Shown here: one piece after another, positions 21,605-32,666 of the stretch | Numbering within the stretch: the first letter of the stretch is position 1 | Layout of the letters: the number at the start of each line of letters is the position of its first letter | NCBI GenBank assembly: GCA_012656075.1 | Contig: JAAKBF010000125.1 | Coordinates: 124,001-188,000 of the forward strand | DNA: 64,000 nt | Reading direction: 5' to 3' | Source: Phytophthora hibernalis | Taxonomy: Eukaryota; Oomycota; Peronosporomycetes; Peronosporales; Peronosporaceae | Notes under the pieces: generated by a model | Database searches by the model: none | The model's input: the letters and a program-made list of their open reading frames with translations, nothing else | Told to the model about the DNA's origin: nothing | Made by a program: the position numbers and the translations under genes

Positions 21605-23502
21605 GTTCTTATTCAGCTCGTAGTACTATGTGCTTGTGAATGAGTTGGAGTCGAACAAGTTCCGATTTGTAGCTGCAAGTAGGACAGCTGCAACCCCTTG
21701 TAACTCAAGTGTTGACACGAGCTTTCCACTCGTGTCCAATTGGACACTTCCACACCAATAATTGTTGTCTGACCCCGACAGAACTGTAGTTGCTGGATGA
21801 GTCTTCAGCACTACCCACTCATCCAAAACTCTTCGGATGTCATTGCACCAAAACGAATTGCATGCATCCACAGGGCACACATGTTAATGCATATTGGGCA
21901 TCCTGTCAAATTCAGCGTTCGGCTGTAAATGACGGCTTCCCATTCGTGGCGGGGTGTCTTGCGACAGTCCAACGAAACAATTGCATTGCTTGCATGGGTG
22001 TTTGCAGTGGGGTCTCCGTTGGCTTCGTGATTTCACTCACCCAGCAGTTCAGGACGCATAACTGCAACGCTGTTGTAGATCCGGCCTTGGAGGCATTCCG
22101 ATTGGCTCCGATTGCAAGCAATCAAAAATGGTGCGACGAACCTCGGCCTGGCTTCCCATGTGTGCCCCGAGTTTACTTGGCACTGCCACAAAATAACTCG
22201 GTTGATTTTCACGGGGAATGTCTTCAGATCTCCGTTGCATTCCATCCACTGCATTCGCAGATCTGGTCGGTTGAACCAGAACGAGTTGCAAAAGGCTTGG
22301 GAGCAAATTTGCGAGCCGTTGCACACAGCACATCCATTGTACTTAGCCGACCGCTTCAAGTTCGAATCGATCCAGTTGATCGAGCACATGAAGCGGTGGC
22401 AGGGCTGGAGAACCCACTTTCACTGCACAACCGCCTTGAGCATGCCAGTGAAGCCAACCAATTCTCCATTTACCACTGCGTTCCATCTCGAATTGAGATG
22501 GGCGTAGCGTACAGCAATTGTGTTAGCAGGGGTGCAAATTGGGCAAAGGCCCGAGACTTGCCGCGAACGACCACCTTGTCCTGCCATACGTGCTGGAGGT
22601 TCAACAAGCCCCTCCATATACCACGCCGTGGCTCTGAAGTATGAACTCTTTCATATCGCCATTTTCGTTGGCACCTCTGAAGCACGAACTCCTTTCTATC
22701 GCCATTTTCGTGTGCCCACTGCTGTCAAAGTTCCGGGCGGCGAGCCCAAACGTTGAGTTGCAGTAGTCTTGGAGGCATGTTTGGGTGCCCTTGCATACGC
22801 CACACGAATTGAAGCCCTTCTTAACATTGTTGACCATATTATTAATCGAGGCCTTGAAGCGGTGACACGGCTCCTCCAGGCACTTCCATTGAATCGATGG
22901 CCTGATCGTGCCGGTGAACTCTGATATTTCTCTATTCGCTTCGCCATCCCACATAGATTTGAGGTAGGGGTATCGCACATCCATCGTCGTGAACTCCAAC
23001 GATCCCGGGCAAACGACTTGGTTGAAGTCGCAACTAGGTTCGAAATGACTGCTGGCTGCCGGGCAGTTCTATGCGTGTCCTTTGTTTCGAATTCACTTGA
23101 ATCAACTTCTCCACTGTACCACTTCCACGAAATTCTCCATGCGCGTCCTTGGTCACCAAATCATTCGAATCAACACCTTCACAATCACGACTTCCACGAA
23201 ATTCTCCATGCGCGTCCTTGGTCTCCAAATCTCTCAAATCAATTTCCCCACTTCCACGAGAAACACCACCGCTGGTTCAGACAGCTCTTCCAGGCACCAC
23301 TTCAACTCGCCGGCGCTTGTCAGTGGGTTGAGGCGAGGCGCACCATGTGGCGTCGCTCGTACGCTTCGCTACTCGCAGAGCTGGTCGCCGTGTCCCCAGC
23401 GTCCCACTTCTTGGTTTCGGCTGCCGTCAGCCCTCATCGTCTTCGATACAGAGGTCGATGACCTCCGTGGCTGCAGTTGCGTCAAAGGTCTTCATCGCAA
23501 TT
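21605..23502 (-). pseudogene. DUF4379-type zinc-ribbon repeat protein gene, copy 2
   Basis: A likely start ATG (23,502, MKTFDATAATEVIDLCIED) is followed by a low-complexity N-terminal part with the repeated peptide TKDAHGEFRGS. At least three zinc-ribbon repeats then follow on the minus strand: YLKSMWDGEANREIS with QWKCLEEPCHRFKAS and SCGVCKG (22,960-22,760); NWIDSNLKRS with GCAVCNGSQIC (22,380-22,320) and WQCQVNSGHTWEARPR (22,195-22,145); and a degraded DNNYWC at about 21,760. W-x-C-x(n)-GH-x-W-x-A plus C-x2-C is the PF14311 (DUF4379) pattern. Stops and frameshifts separate the repeats. Copy 1 at 7.7-8.8 kb covers only the N-terminal part and the first repeat. Confidence 0.6.
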
Positions 23503-23621
23503 GAAAATGCGCGCGCAAACTGTGAACTGACCAAACGGAAACGTGGTTTTGTGGATACGGAATCCATTGAAAAAGAAAACATGCTCTACATAAGAAGAGT
23601 ATAGGTGTTTTCGGCATCTAT

Positions 23622-26600
23622 GTTATGTTGGAGGTCCAACAAAAGAGCACATTTCACTTGATCTTTGTATTGAGGAGGGGTAGTATAATGAAGTCAAAAC
23701 GTTTAATTGTTGCAAATAAAGTCCAAATGCACAGGCTTAGGGCTAATATCTCTGGATCAGTTAGGTCAGAGGGTAGAGTGAAAATAAATAGGGCAGCCTC
23801 ACCCATCAAAAGATCGTGGGGCCGACAGCCACCAAACTCCCTCATTTCTCAAAAAGCCCCGGAAGGAGATGGTTGCTGGCACTGGCAAGACACCCCGCCG
23901 CGAGCTCACAGAGGCTGAGCGGCATAAGATCCTGGCAGCTGTGCGTCGCGAGCGACACCTCAAACGGTCGGAGGCGAAGGAGGAACAAACTATTGCACAA
24001 GAGAAGAAAAGGTAAAGGAGACAAACGACGGCCCCATCAAAGAATAAAACATCGAAGGAGACACAGGCTGCGTCTGCAGCGAAGGAAAATGCTGCGTCGG
24101 GTAGGATCAAGACGCGCCCGTCACAAGAGGAGTCTCTGCAAACGGCGAGGAATGAGGAGACGGCGAGTTCAGAACCTGATGCGCCTTCGACACCCCCGTG
24201 CTGGCTAGCACCCCGCTTCCAGCTGTGGAAGCGGTGGTGGCTTGCATTATTTCTACGATAGTAAGCGCTGAGACCCCCGGAGAGAGCACCAGCACGCAGC
24301 ATCCGCCTCGACCCCCAACGAGCGTTGGCAAACGGAAGAGAGCAAGGACGGGGGCGTCGCGTTAGCGTTCCCATGGCGTCCTTCAAGACGATATAGCTGA
24401 AGACGCAAGCGATATCACGGAGGTGACCCAAGCTGACACCGCCGCCACAGCTACCCCCGTTTGTTCCGTTGATGGCGATCCTAACTTGATGACTACGGGA
24501 GCTGAACGTCATACAGCGCTCGACTCAGAGGACGATTTGGAATTGCAGGAGGAGAGAGAGGACGAAGAAGACGGTGATGAAGATGAAGATGACGATGAGT
24601 GGGTTGAAGACTGGGACATCGGCGCGCTTACAGATGATGAAGATGCGGACGTGGAAGTAACGGAGCTGCCCGAATCAGTCTGCGTGTCGGCGGCACGCAA
24701 CAAGAAGCCCATCTCGATGATGCGCTCCAACGGGTGGGAATACGGTATGTTATGTTGTCCATATACAACCTAAGGTGATTTTGACTGCATGTATATCCAA
24801 CATAACGAACAACTTAACTTACTGTGGTGACTGTATGTAGATTCGACCAAATTTGGACCAGACCCGACGTATGCGGATCTGTATGATGGTCCTTACGGTC
24901 CTAGCGACAGCGTCATGGATATCGCGGACGATCCATTGGCACTCTTCTTCTACTTCATGCCGCCTAAACTATGGGCACAAATTGCGGTTGAGAGCAATCG
25001 CTACCACACCCAGACGATTCCGCAACGTGCGCAGAAAATTCGTTCGCAGCAGCGCCGGACCGACGGTGATTCAGAAGACGTGGGGAGTTTCGCAGACGTC
25101 TTTCGAGGGTCGCAGACATCGAGCCTTACGAAGTTTTGCGTGTAGTGGCTCTGCTGATCGCGCGCATGTTGATACCTATCCGGAAAGGTATCGCTGCACA
25201 CTGGTCCAGGAAGCAGATCGGCGCCCTGCCTACAAATCGATTCCATCTCTACATGGCGAAGAACAGGTTCTTTTACATTATGGTCTATCTACACTTCTCC
25301 AACAACAATTCGCCCCAAGCAAGCGTCGATCGAGCCTGGAAGATTCGAACTGTAGTCGACGTGCTGCAGAGGACGTTCGCGCGTGGATACCGAGCTCCCC
25401 CGTGATTAGTTTCGACGAGGCAACTCTGCCATCACGGTCTCGCTACAATCCGACTCGCCAATTCAACAAGGACAAATCCCATCGATGGGGCACCAAGGTT
25501 TTCGTGGCGGCGTGTGCTAAGACTGCCTACTGCATGAGGTGAGGGGGATGATGTCGTGGTGAGCTTCTGCTTGGCACGCTGGTTATTGTTTTGGGCCAAG
25601 TCCTTTTATTGGACAATTGTCAACATAAGAATTGAGGCGCTGTCTCTAAAACAACATAAGGCTAACATAACTCCCTTCTGTTGTGTACGTGTTTGAACAA
25701 CAGAATCGAAGTTTACTGCGGAGCGAAGACTCACCTGCGCACCCCGGTCCTGAGGGATAACAATACTGGAAAGGCCGCCGTCTTGAGGAACATGAACGCC
25801 TTGTGTCCGCCGTCGACGACATCTTCATGGCGCTTGGTTGTTATAGATCGCTTCTACACGTCCGTGAAGCTAGCGTTGGAGCTGCTACATCGTCGTATGT
25901 ACCTGACCGGCACAATTCAAACCGATCGGGCAGGCTACGCACCGCAAATTATTACGAAAAAGGAAGTGAAGACGGTGAAGAAGAAGAAGTATTTGGTGCC
26001 GCCGCAAGGGACCACCAAGCTCGCTCAAAACAAACGATTTCCGCATATCACAGCAGCTATGTGGATGGACCGCCTACCTGTGCATATGCTGTCAAGCGGC
26101 GGCAGTCGTAGGCAGAGGACCGTCAGTAAGTCAAAGATATGCATCGTTTGTAATTGGATGACTAACTCTGTTATTGTGTTGCTTTGATGTTATAGTGCGT
26201 CGTGTCGACGGTGAAATGAAGGCCGTGCCGGCTCCGGAGCTGGTTCGCGACTACCATCGGTGGATGGGAGGTGTCGACGTTCACGACCAGCTCCGGATGC
26301 AGCGCTACAGCGTGCAACTTTGCTACAAGAGCAGAAAATACAACAAAACGCTATTCCTGGGGCTTTTGGACATGGCGGTGGTGAACGCCTTCATAATTTA
26401 CCGTCACAGTCGGAAGGTCCAGAACAAGCGTCCACCCAAGCACTTTGCATTCTTCGAGACACAGATGGAGCAGCTTCTTGCTGTCGACTCTCCTGAAGCA
26501 TTTGCTGCGATTGAGGTACGTTTATGTTTGTTTGTCAACATAAGCCCCAGAATTTGGAGTAGCGAGCCAACATAACACGTCTTATGTTGATGGAACTTGC

Positions 26601-27700
26601 TATAGGCCGCAACTTGTGCCAAGGATCGCACTGCCGCGTCGCCAGCTATGAGTGAACCTCAGCCGGCGGAAGGTGTCAGCGTTTTGCTAAATGAGGGGGC
26701 ACCGACTAGAAGAGAATCCAGACGTTATTGATGGCGAGGTGTCAAACGGCGCCAACGCTCATGCAAAGTATGTGCTATCTACAAGGTTACGCCTAGAAAG
26801 TTCAAAAATACTTCTGTCCTGAGTGCTCGACAGGGAATCGACGGTATGTATATATGAGTCGCAAGGGTCCAAATGTCGTTCTAACAGAGTATGTCCTCTC
26901 CAGCAAATATCTGTGCAATGTAGCTCGGGGAGGACGCGAGAAGACTTGCTTCCAGATCTGGCACTTGGAATGGAACAACGAAAACAACATCCCCCATCGT
27001 CTCTTACAAGAACACAAAGCTCGCGATCGGCCGCCTTCTGGGCGGCCAGGAAGCGTCGCCGCCGAGCGCTCGCAGAAGACAGCTAGGGGGTGCCGATGGT
27101 GACGGCGACGGCATCGCCGTCGATACGACTGCAGACGAGAACCCCGCGGATGAGGGTGCCCCCGCGATGTTGCCGCCGCTGACGTGGGTGCTGTTGACGA
27201 GGATGTCGCCGCAGACGTCGATGCCTTCTAGGGAATACCGCTTGGAAGGATGCTGGCCAGACGAAAAGTAACTCGGATGGCGACATCGCGGATGCCGATA
27301 TGTAGGCAGTTGTCGCTTCTTTTGTTGTTTTCGCTTTTCTTTTTGCACGAAGATCCTGTAGGGAGCCAACAATCACACGAATCGCGAACTTCTAACCTAC
27401 ATTTCATTGGTCAAATATGTTGTGTCAGTGTTGCCTGACATGTGCAACGTTACATATATGCTACAACCCAATAAACAGTGCAATTATTATGTTGGACCGT
27501 CCATCAAAAGCGATGATCCTCCACGCATTTTCTCCAACATAAGAGCGTTACATGTTGGATGTGTCTTTTTTGTAACTAACCCTGAGCTTTCTTGGTGACA
27601 TAGATCGACGCGAAGGCATTCCTTACAAACTCCTATGTTGGACCTCCAACATAAGATCAAAATATACCCCCCGCTTTTCGGCCGGGAAGTAAGGGGTTAA
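23622..27700 (+). mobile_element. PiggyBac-type transposon, left terminus missing
   Basis: The right side ends GGGAAGTAAGGGGTTAA at 27,700 with TTAA as the target site. An inverted-repeat box (TATGTTGGA / TCCAACATA around CC) lies at 27634-27653. Its mirror image around GG lies at 23,625 on the left. Outside the left box the terminal 40-odd bp and TTAA expected by symmetry with the right end are not found, so the left end is lost. The octamer CAACATAA/TTATGTTG occurs 11 times between 23,623 and 27,654. Confidence 0.65.
23869..27102 (+). pseudogene. PiggyBac transposase gene with five introns
   Basis: The start ATG is at 23,869 (MVAGTGKTPRRELTEAERHK); a charged acidic N-terminal part follows, with a stop near 24,013 and a frame change. 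The DDE_Tnp_1_7 core follows: SMMRSNGWEY, LFFYFMPPKLW, RFHLYMAKNRFFYIMVYLHF, ISFDEATLPSRSRYNP (first Asp), RLVVIDRFYTSVKLALELL (second Asp), DYHRWMGGVDVHDQLRMQRY (third Asp), then a C-terminal Cys-rich finger (VCAIYKVTPRKF, YFCPECSTGNRR, YLCNVARGG, CFQIWHLEW). GT-AG introns: 24745-24840, 25539-25703, 26126-26195, 26516-26605, 26844-26903. Frameshifts lie near 25,095 and at a C5 run at 25,400; a stop lies at about 26,730. All three catalytic Asp remain. It would excise and insert the element at TTAA. Confidence 0.8.
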
Positions 27701-27702
27701 GT

Positions 27703-28114
27703 AAATGCATCGTACTTATTTGCATCACGATTGTACTTAATAGATGGCGAGCAATTTACAGTCATCAACTGGCCCAGGAAAGTTGAGCCACCAGAGGAAC
27801 TAAAGGTCGTCCCTGCTGTTACATGTACGTGCACTGCCCGCCACCGCGAAGACGAGCGCCCCCACAAACAACAACTATATTACGATGCTGAGTTCTGCAG
27901 GCATGATCACAGGCCTACCAGGCATAAACCAGTACGTCGCCCTGGCTCGAGTCGTACCTGCGCGGCCTGTACGATGTCTCCACGGAACTGACGCTGCCCA
28001 ACAACTGCGTGCGCACGGATCCAGGTGCAGGCCATAACGCAGCCAGCGCGTCAACATGTTCCAGTTCAGTCGCATCTTCTACGCCAATGGCGGCACGCCA
28101 AACGCCCCACCTGT
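27703..28114 (+). other. left flank of the tRNA array; possible gene fragment
   Basis: No complete gene. Two short plus-strand stretches look coding: WLESYLRGLYDVSTELTLPN (about 27,942) and MFQFSRIFYANGGTPNAPP (about 28,056), the latter running straight into the first array unit. They may be exons of a gene that the array has replaced or interrupted. The family is not recognised. Confidence 0.3.
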
Positions 28115-28440
28115 CGCTATAGTGGCTTCGGAGCGGGGCTAAGCTCAGTTGGCGTGGCTGTCTTTGGGCGAGCTGTCTCTTCGACCACCCCCACTTCTCT
28201 CGCTCGAAGCGGACGGTACGTCGACCACTTCTGTGGGTTCCACCACCAAGTACGCGCTGTCCACACGCGCACACACACCAACGCGTTCGGAAGCACATCC
28301 ACATGTAATTGGTTGCAAGCGGGCTGCAGGTGATCGGTTCAAGGCAAAAGAAAGCGAGCAAGGATACAAAAAGACAAGACAAATCGAAGCGGAGCAACGG
28401 CCACGACCAACAAGGAACCGTAGGCTAAAGGACAAGACAC

Positions 28441-28471
28441 AAAAGACAAAAGGTAAGACAAGTAGTGAAAA
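28441..28471 (-). terminator. cluster of three T4 tracts, candidate Pol III terminator (unit 1)
   Basis: On the minus strand the first TTTT after the tRNA 3' end is at 28471-28468, 105 nt downstream. Two more follow at 28451-28448 and 28444-28441. No TTTT occurs in between. The same layout recurs in every full unit. Confidence 0.45.
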
Positions 28472-28478
28472 GGAAAGT

Positions 28479-28565
28479 GTTACTCAAGGTCAGCGAGTTT
28501 CGCAGGTGAACCGCGAAGTGCACATTTGGGATAGTGCTGTTGCCAACTGATTTTATCACAGTAAC
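28479..28565 (-). ncRNA. candidate box C/D-like RNA between tRNA and T4 cluster (unit 1; repeated in each full unit)
   Basis: Ten bases past the tRNA 3' end the minus strand has GTTACT (28565-28560), then GTGATAA (28559-28553, one mismatch to the C box RTGATGA). About 60 nt later comes a perfect D box CTGA (28493-28490) and AGTAAC (28484-28479), complementary to GTTACT. Upstream of the D box, GGTTCACCTGCGAAAC could pair with the conserved 3' end of SSU rRNA. Against it: the C box is imperfect, five bases separate the D box from the stem, and all units are alike, so there is no covariation to support the fold. Hypothesis only. Confidence 0.2.
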
Positions 28566-28575
28566 ATGATCACAG

Positions 28576-28648
28576 TGGAGAAGCAGGGTATCGATCCCTG
28601 TACCTCTCGCATGCTAAGCGAGCGCTCTACCATTTGAGCTACATCCCC
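28576..28648 (-). tRNA. tRNA-Ala (AGC), array copy 1
   Basis: A 73-nt cloverleaf without intron. Acceptor 5' GGGGATG and 3' CTTCTCC with discriminator A; D stem GCTC/GAGC; anticodon stem CTCGC/GCGAG around TTAGCAT (anticodon AGC, read as IGC for Ala GCN codons); T stem CAGGG/CCCTG around ATCGATA. The G3:U70 pair, the main alanyl-tRNA synthetase identity element, is present. Positions 6 and 67 are both U, a mismatch in the acceptor stem. CCA is not encoded. The internal promoter boxes are intact (A box TAGCTCAAATGG; B box GGGATCGATACCC). Confidence 0.95.
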
Positions 28649-29378
28649 ATGACAACACCCTACGTGCTCTACCTCAAAACAAAGCCTGCACACGCGCCTA
28701 CATACACCAAACGCGCACCCATCACTGCCACCACACACAACCACACACAACCACACAACCACACATACACACACGCCGCGCGCTCTACACACACTCCCTC
28801 AACCACGGGGACCGCTTTCACCCGTGGACAACAACCACCAACAATCACCTCGCACACCCGCCGATCTACCTATCGTCGCAGCACACAGCCCGTTCCCAAC
28901 TGTATCCGAGCCGCCTGACGCTATAGTGGCTTCGGAGCGGGGCTAAGCTCAGTTGACGTGGCTGTCTTTGGGCGAGCTGTCTCTTCGACCACCCCCACTT
29001 CTCTCGCTCGAAGCGGACGGTACGTCGACCACTTCTGTGGGTTCCACCACCAAGTACGCGCTGTCCACACGCGCACACACACCAACGCGTTCGGAAGCAC
29101 ATCCACATGTAATTGGTTGCAAGCGGGCTGCAGGTGATCGGTTCAAGGCAAAAGAAAGCGAGCAAGGATACAAAAGACAAGACAAATCGAAGCGGAGCAA
29201 CGGCCACGACCAACAAGGAACCGTAGGTTAAAGGACAAGACACAAAAGACAAAAGGTAAGACAAGTAGTGAAAAGGAAAGTGTTACTCAAGGTCAGCGAG
29301 TTTCGCAGGTGAACCGCGAAGTGCACATTTGGGATAGTGCTGTTGCCAACTGATTTTATCACAGTAACATGATCACAG

Positions 29379-29451
29379 TGGAGAAGCAGGGTATCGATCC
29401 CTGTACCTCTCGCATGCTAAGCGAGCGCTCTACCATTTGAGCTACATCCCC
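29379..29451 (-). tRNA. tRNA-Ala (AGC), array copy 2
   Basis: No difference from copy 1 seen. 803 bp from copy 1. This unit has an A4 instead of A5 run near 29,170 (shared with units 27 and 28). Confidence 0.95.
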
Positions 29452-30182
29452 ATGACAACACCCTACGTGCTCTACCTCAAAACAAAGCCTGCACACGCGC
29501 CTACATACACCAAACGCGCACCCATCACTGCCACCACACACAACCACACACAACCACACAACCACACATACACACACGCCGCGCGCTCTACACACACTCC
29601 CTCAACCACGGGGACCGCTTTCACCCGTGGACAACAACCACCAACAATCACCTCGCACACCCGCCGATCTACCTATCGTCGCAGCACACAGCCCGTTCCC
29701 AACTGTATCCGAGCCGCCTGACGCTATAGTGGCTTCGGAGCGGGGCTAAGCTCAGTTGACGTGGCTGTCTTTGGGCGAGCTGTCTCTTCGACCACCCCCA
29801 CTTCTCTCGCTCGAAGCGGACGGTACGTCGACCACTTCTGTGGGTTCCACCACCAAGTACGCGCTGTCCACACGCGCACACACACCAACGCGTTCGGAAG
29901 CACATCCACATGTAATTGGTTGCAAGCGGGCTGCAGGTGATCGGTTCAAGGCAAAAGAAAGCGAGCAAGGATACAAAAAGACAAGACAAATCGAAGCGGA
30001 GCAACGGCCACGACCAACAAGGAACCGTAGGCTAAAGGACAAGACACAAAAGACAAAAGGTAAGACAAGTAGTGAAAAGGAAAGTGTTACTCAAGGTCAG
30101 CGAGTTTCGCAGGTGAACCGCGAAGTGCACATTTGGGATAGTGCTGTTGCCAACTGATTTTATCACAGTAACATGATCACAG

Positions 30183-30255
30183 TGGAGAAGCAGGGTATCG
30201 ATCCCTGTACCTCTCGCATGCTAAGCGAGCGCTCTACCATTTGAGCTACATCCCC
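30183..30255 (-). tRNA. tRNA-Ala (AGC), array copy 3
   Basis: No difference from copy 1 seen. 804 bp from copy 2. The unit has an extra C in the CTCCCCTC motif near 30,400. Confidence 0.95.
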
Positions 30256-30987
30256 ATGACAACACCCTACGTGCTCTACCTCAAAACAAAGCCTGCACAC
30301 GCGCCTACATACACCAAACGCGCACCCATCACTGCCACCACACACAACCACACACAACCACACAACCACACATACACACACGCCGCGCGCTCTACACACA
30401 CTCCCCTCAACCACGGGGACCGCTTTCACCCGTGGACAACAACCACCAACAATCACCTCGCACACCCGCCGATCTACCTATCGTCGCAGCACACAGCCCG
30501 TTCCCAACTGTATCCGAGCCGCCTGACGCTATAGTGGCTTCGGAGCGGGGCTAAGCTCAGTTGACGTGGCTGTCTTTGGGCGAGCTGTCTCTTCGACCAC
30601 CCCCACTTCTCTCGCTCGAAGCGGACGGTACGTCGACCACTTCTGTGGGTTCCACCACCAAGTACGCGCTGTCCACACGCGCACACACACCAACGCGTTC
30701 GGAAGCACATCCACATGTAATTGGTTGCAAGCGGGCTGCAGGTGATCGGTTCAAGGCAAAAGAAAGCGAGCAAGGATACAAAAAGACAAGACAAATCGAA
30801 GCGGAGCAACGGCCACGACCAACAAGGAACCGTAGGCTAAAGGACAAGACACAAAAGACAAAAGGTAAGACAAGTAGTGAAAAGGAAAGTGTTACTCAAG
30901 GTCAGCGAGTTTCGCAGGTGAACCGCGAAGTGCACATTTGGGATAGTGCTGTTGCCAACTGATTTTATCACAGTAACATGATCACAG

Positions 30988-31060
30988 TGGAGAAGCAGGG
31001 TATCGATCCCTGTACCTCTCGCATGCTAAGCGAGCGCTCTACCATTTGAGCTACATCCCC
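30988..31060 (-). tRNA. tRNA-Ala (AGC), array copy 4
   Basis: No difference from copy 1 seen. 805 bp from copy 3. The unit has the ACACACCCCTC variant near 31,200, shared only with units 18 and 29. Confidence 0.95.
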
Positions 31061-31790
31061 ATGACAACACCCTACGTGCTCTACCTCAAAACAAAGCCTG
31101 CACACGCGCCTACATACACCAAACGCGCACCCATCACTGCCACCACACACAACCACACACAACCACACAACCACACATACACACACGCCGCGCGCTCTAC
31201 ACACACCCCTCAACCACGGGGACCGCTTTCACCCGTGGACAACAACCACCAACAATCACCTCGCACACCCGCCGATCTACCTATCGTCGCAGCACACAGC
31301 CCGTTCCCAACTGTATCCGAGCCGCCTGACGCTATAGTGGCTTCGGAGCGGGGCTAAGCTCAGTTGACGTGGCTGTCTTTGGGCGAGCTGTCTCTTCGAC
31401 CACCCCCACTTCTCTCGCTCGAAGCGGACGGTACGTCGACCACTTCTGTGGGTTCCACCACCAAGTACGCGCTGTCCACACGCGCACACACACCAACGCG
31501 TTCGGAAGCACATCCACATGTAATTGGTTGCAAGCGGGCTGCAGGTGATCGGTTCAAGGCAAAAGAAAGCGAGCAAGGATACAAAAAGACAAGACAAATC
31601 GAAGCGGAGCAACGGCCACGACCAACAAGGAACCGTAGGCTAAAGGACAAGACACAAAAGACAAAAGGTAAGACAAGTAGTGAAAAGGAAAGTGTTACTC
31701 AAGGTCAGCGAGTTTCGCAGGTGAACCGCGAAGTGCACATTTGGGATAGTGCTGTTGCCAACTGATTTTATCACAGTAACATGATCACAG

Positions 31791-31863
31791 TGGAGAAGCA
31801 GGGTATCGATCCCTGTACCTCTCGCATGCTAAGCGAGCGCTCTACCATTTGAGCTACATCCCC
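31791..31863 (-). tRNA. tRNA-Ala (AGC), array copy 5
   Basis: No difference from copy 1 seen. 803 bp from copy 4. Confidence 0.95.
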
Positions 31864-32593
31864 ATGACAACACCCTACGTGCTCTACCTCAAAACAAAGC
31901 CTGCACACGCGCCTACATACACCAAACGCGCACCCATCACTGCCACCACACACAACCACACACAACCACACAACCACACATACACACACGCCGCGCGCTC
32001 TACACACACTCCCTCAACCACGGGGACCGCTTTCACCCGTGGACAACAACCACCAACAATCACCTCGCACACCCGCCGATCTACCTATCGTCGCAGCACA
32101 CAGCCCGTTCCCAACTGTATCCGAGCCGCCTGACGCTATAGTGGCTTCGGAGCGGGGCTAAGCTCAGTTGACGTGGCTGTCTTTGGGCGAGCTGTCTCTT
32201 CGACCACCCCACTTCTCTCGCTCGAAGCGGACGGTACGTCGACCACTTCTGTGGGTTCCACCACCAAGTACGCGCTGTCCACACGCGCACACACACCAAC
32301 GCGTTCGGAAGCACATCCACATGTAATTGGTTGCAAGCGGGCTGCAGGTGATCGGTTCAAGGCAAAAGAAAGCGAGCAAGGATACAAAAAGACAAGACAA
32401 ATCGAAGCGGAGCAACGGCCACGACCAACAAGGAACCGTAGGCTAAAGGACAAGACACAAAAGACAAAAGGTAAGACAAGTAGTGAAAAGGAAAGTGTTA
32501 CTCAAGGTCAGCGAGTTTCGCAGGTGAACCGCGAAGTGCACATTTGGGATAGTGCTGTTGCCAACTGATTTTATCACAGTAACATGATCACAG

Positions 32594-32666
32594 TGGAGAA
32601 GCAGGGTATCGATCCCTGTACCTCTCGCATGCTAAGCGAGCGCTCTACCATTTGAGCTACATCCCC
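32594..32666 (-). tRNA. tRNA-Ala (AGC), array copy 6
   Basis: No difference from copy 1 seen. 803 bp from copy 5. The unit has C4 for C5 near 32,210 and lacks one CA pair near 32,810 (the latter shared with unit 21). Confidence 0.95.

Noticed and set aside
24509..24730. Ser-rich minus-strand frame
   Set aside because: It is the antisense of the acidic Asp/Glu stretch in the PiggyBac N-terminal part.
28131..28200. Second tRNA on the plus strand (GCTAAGCTCAGTTG resembles an A box)
   Set aside because: No acceptor, anticodon or T stem could be formed and no B box follows at a proper distance.
28320..28345. B-box-like GGTTCAAGGC on the plus strand as a separate Pol III gene
   Set aside because: No A box at a usual distance and no T4 run soon after on that strand.
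28149..28550. 133-codon plus-strand frame (and 111-, 96-, 94-, 78-codon frames) repeated in every array unit
   Set aside because: They are open by repetition of one low-complexity sequence. Several overlap on both strands, and the 78-codon frame is a translation of the tRNA itself. There is no family resemblance and no codon bias.
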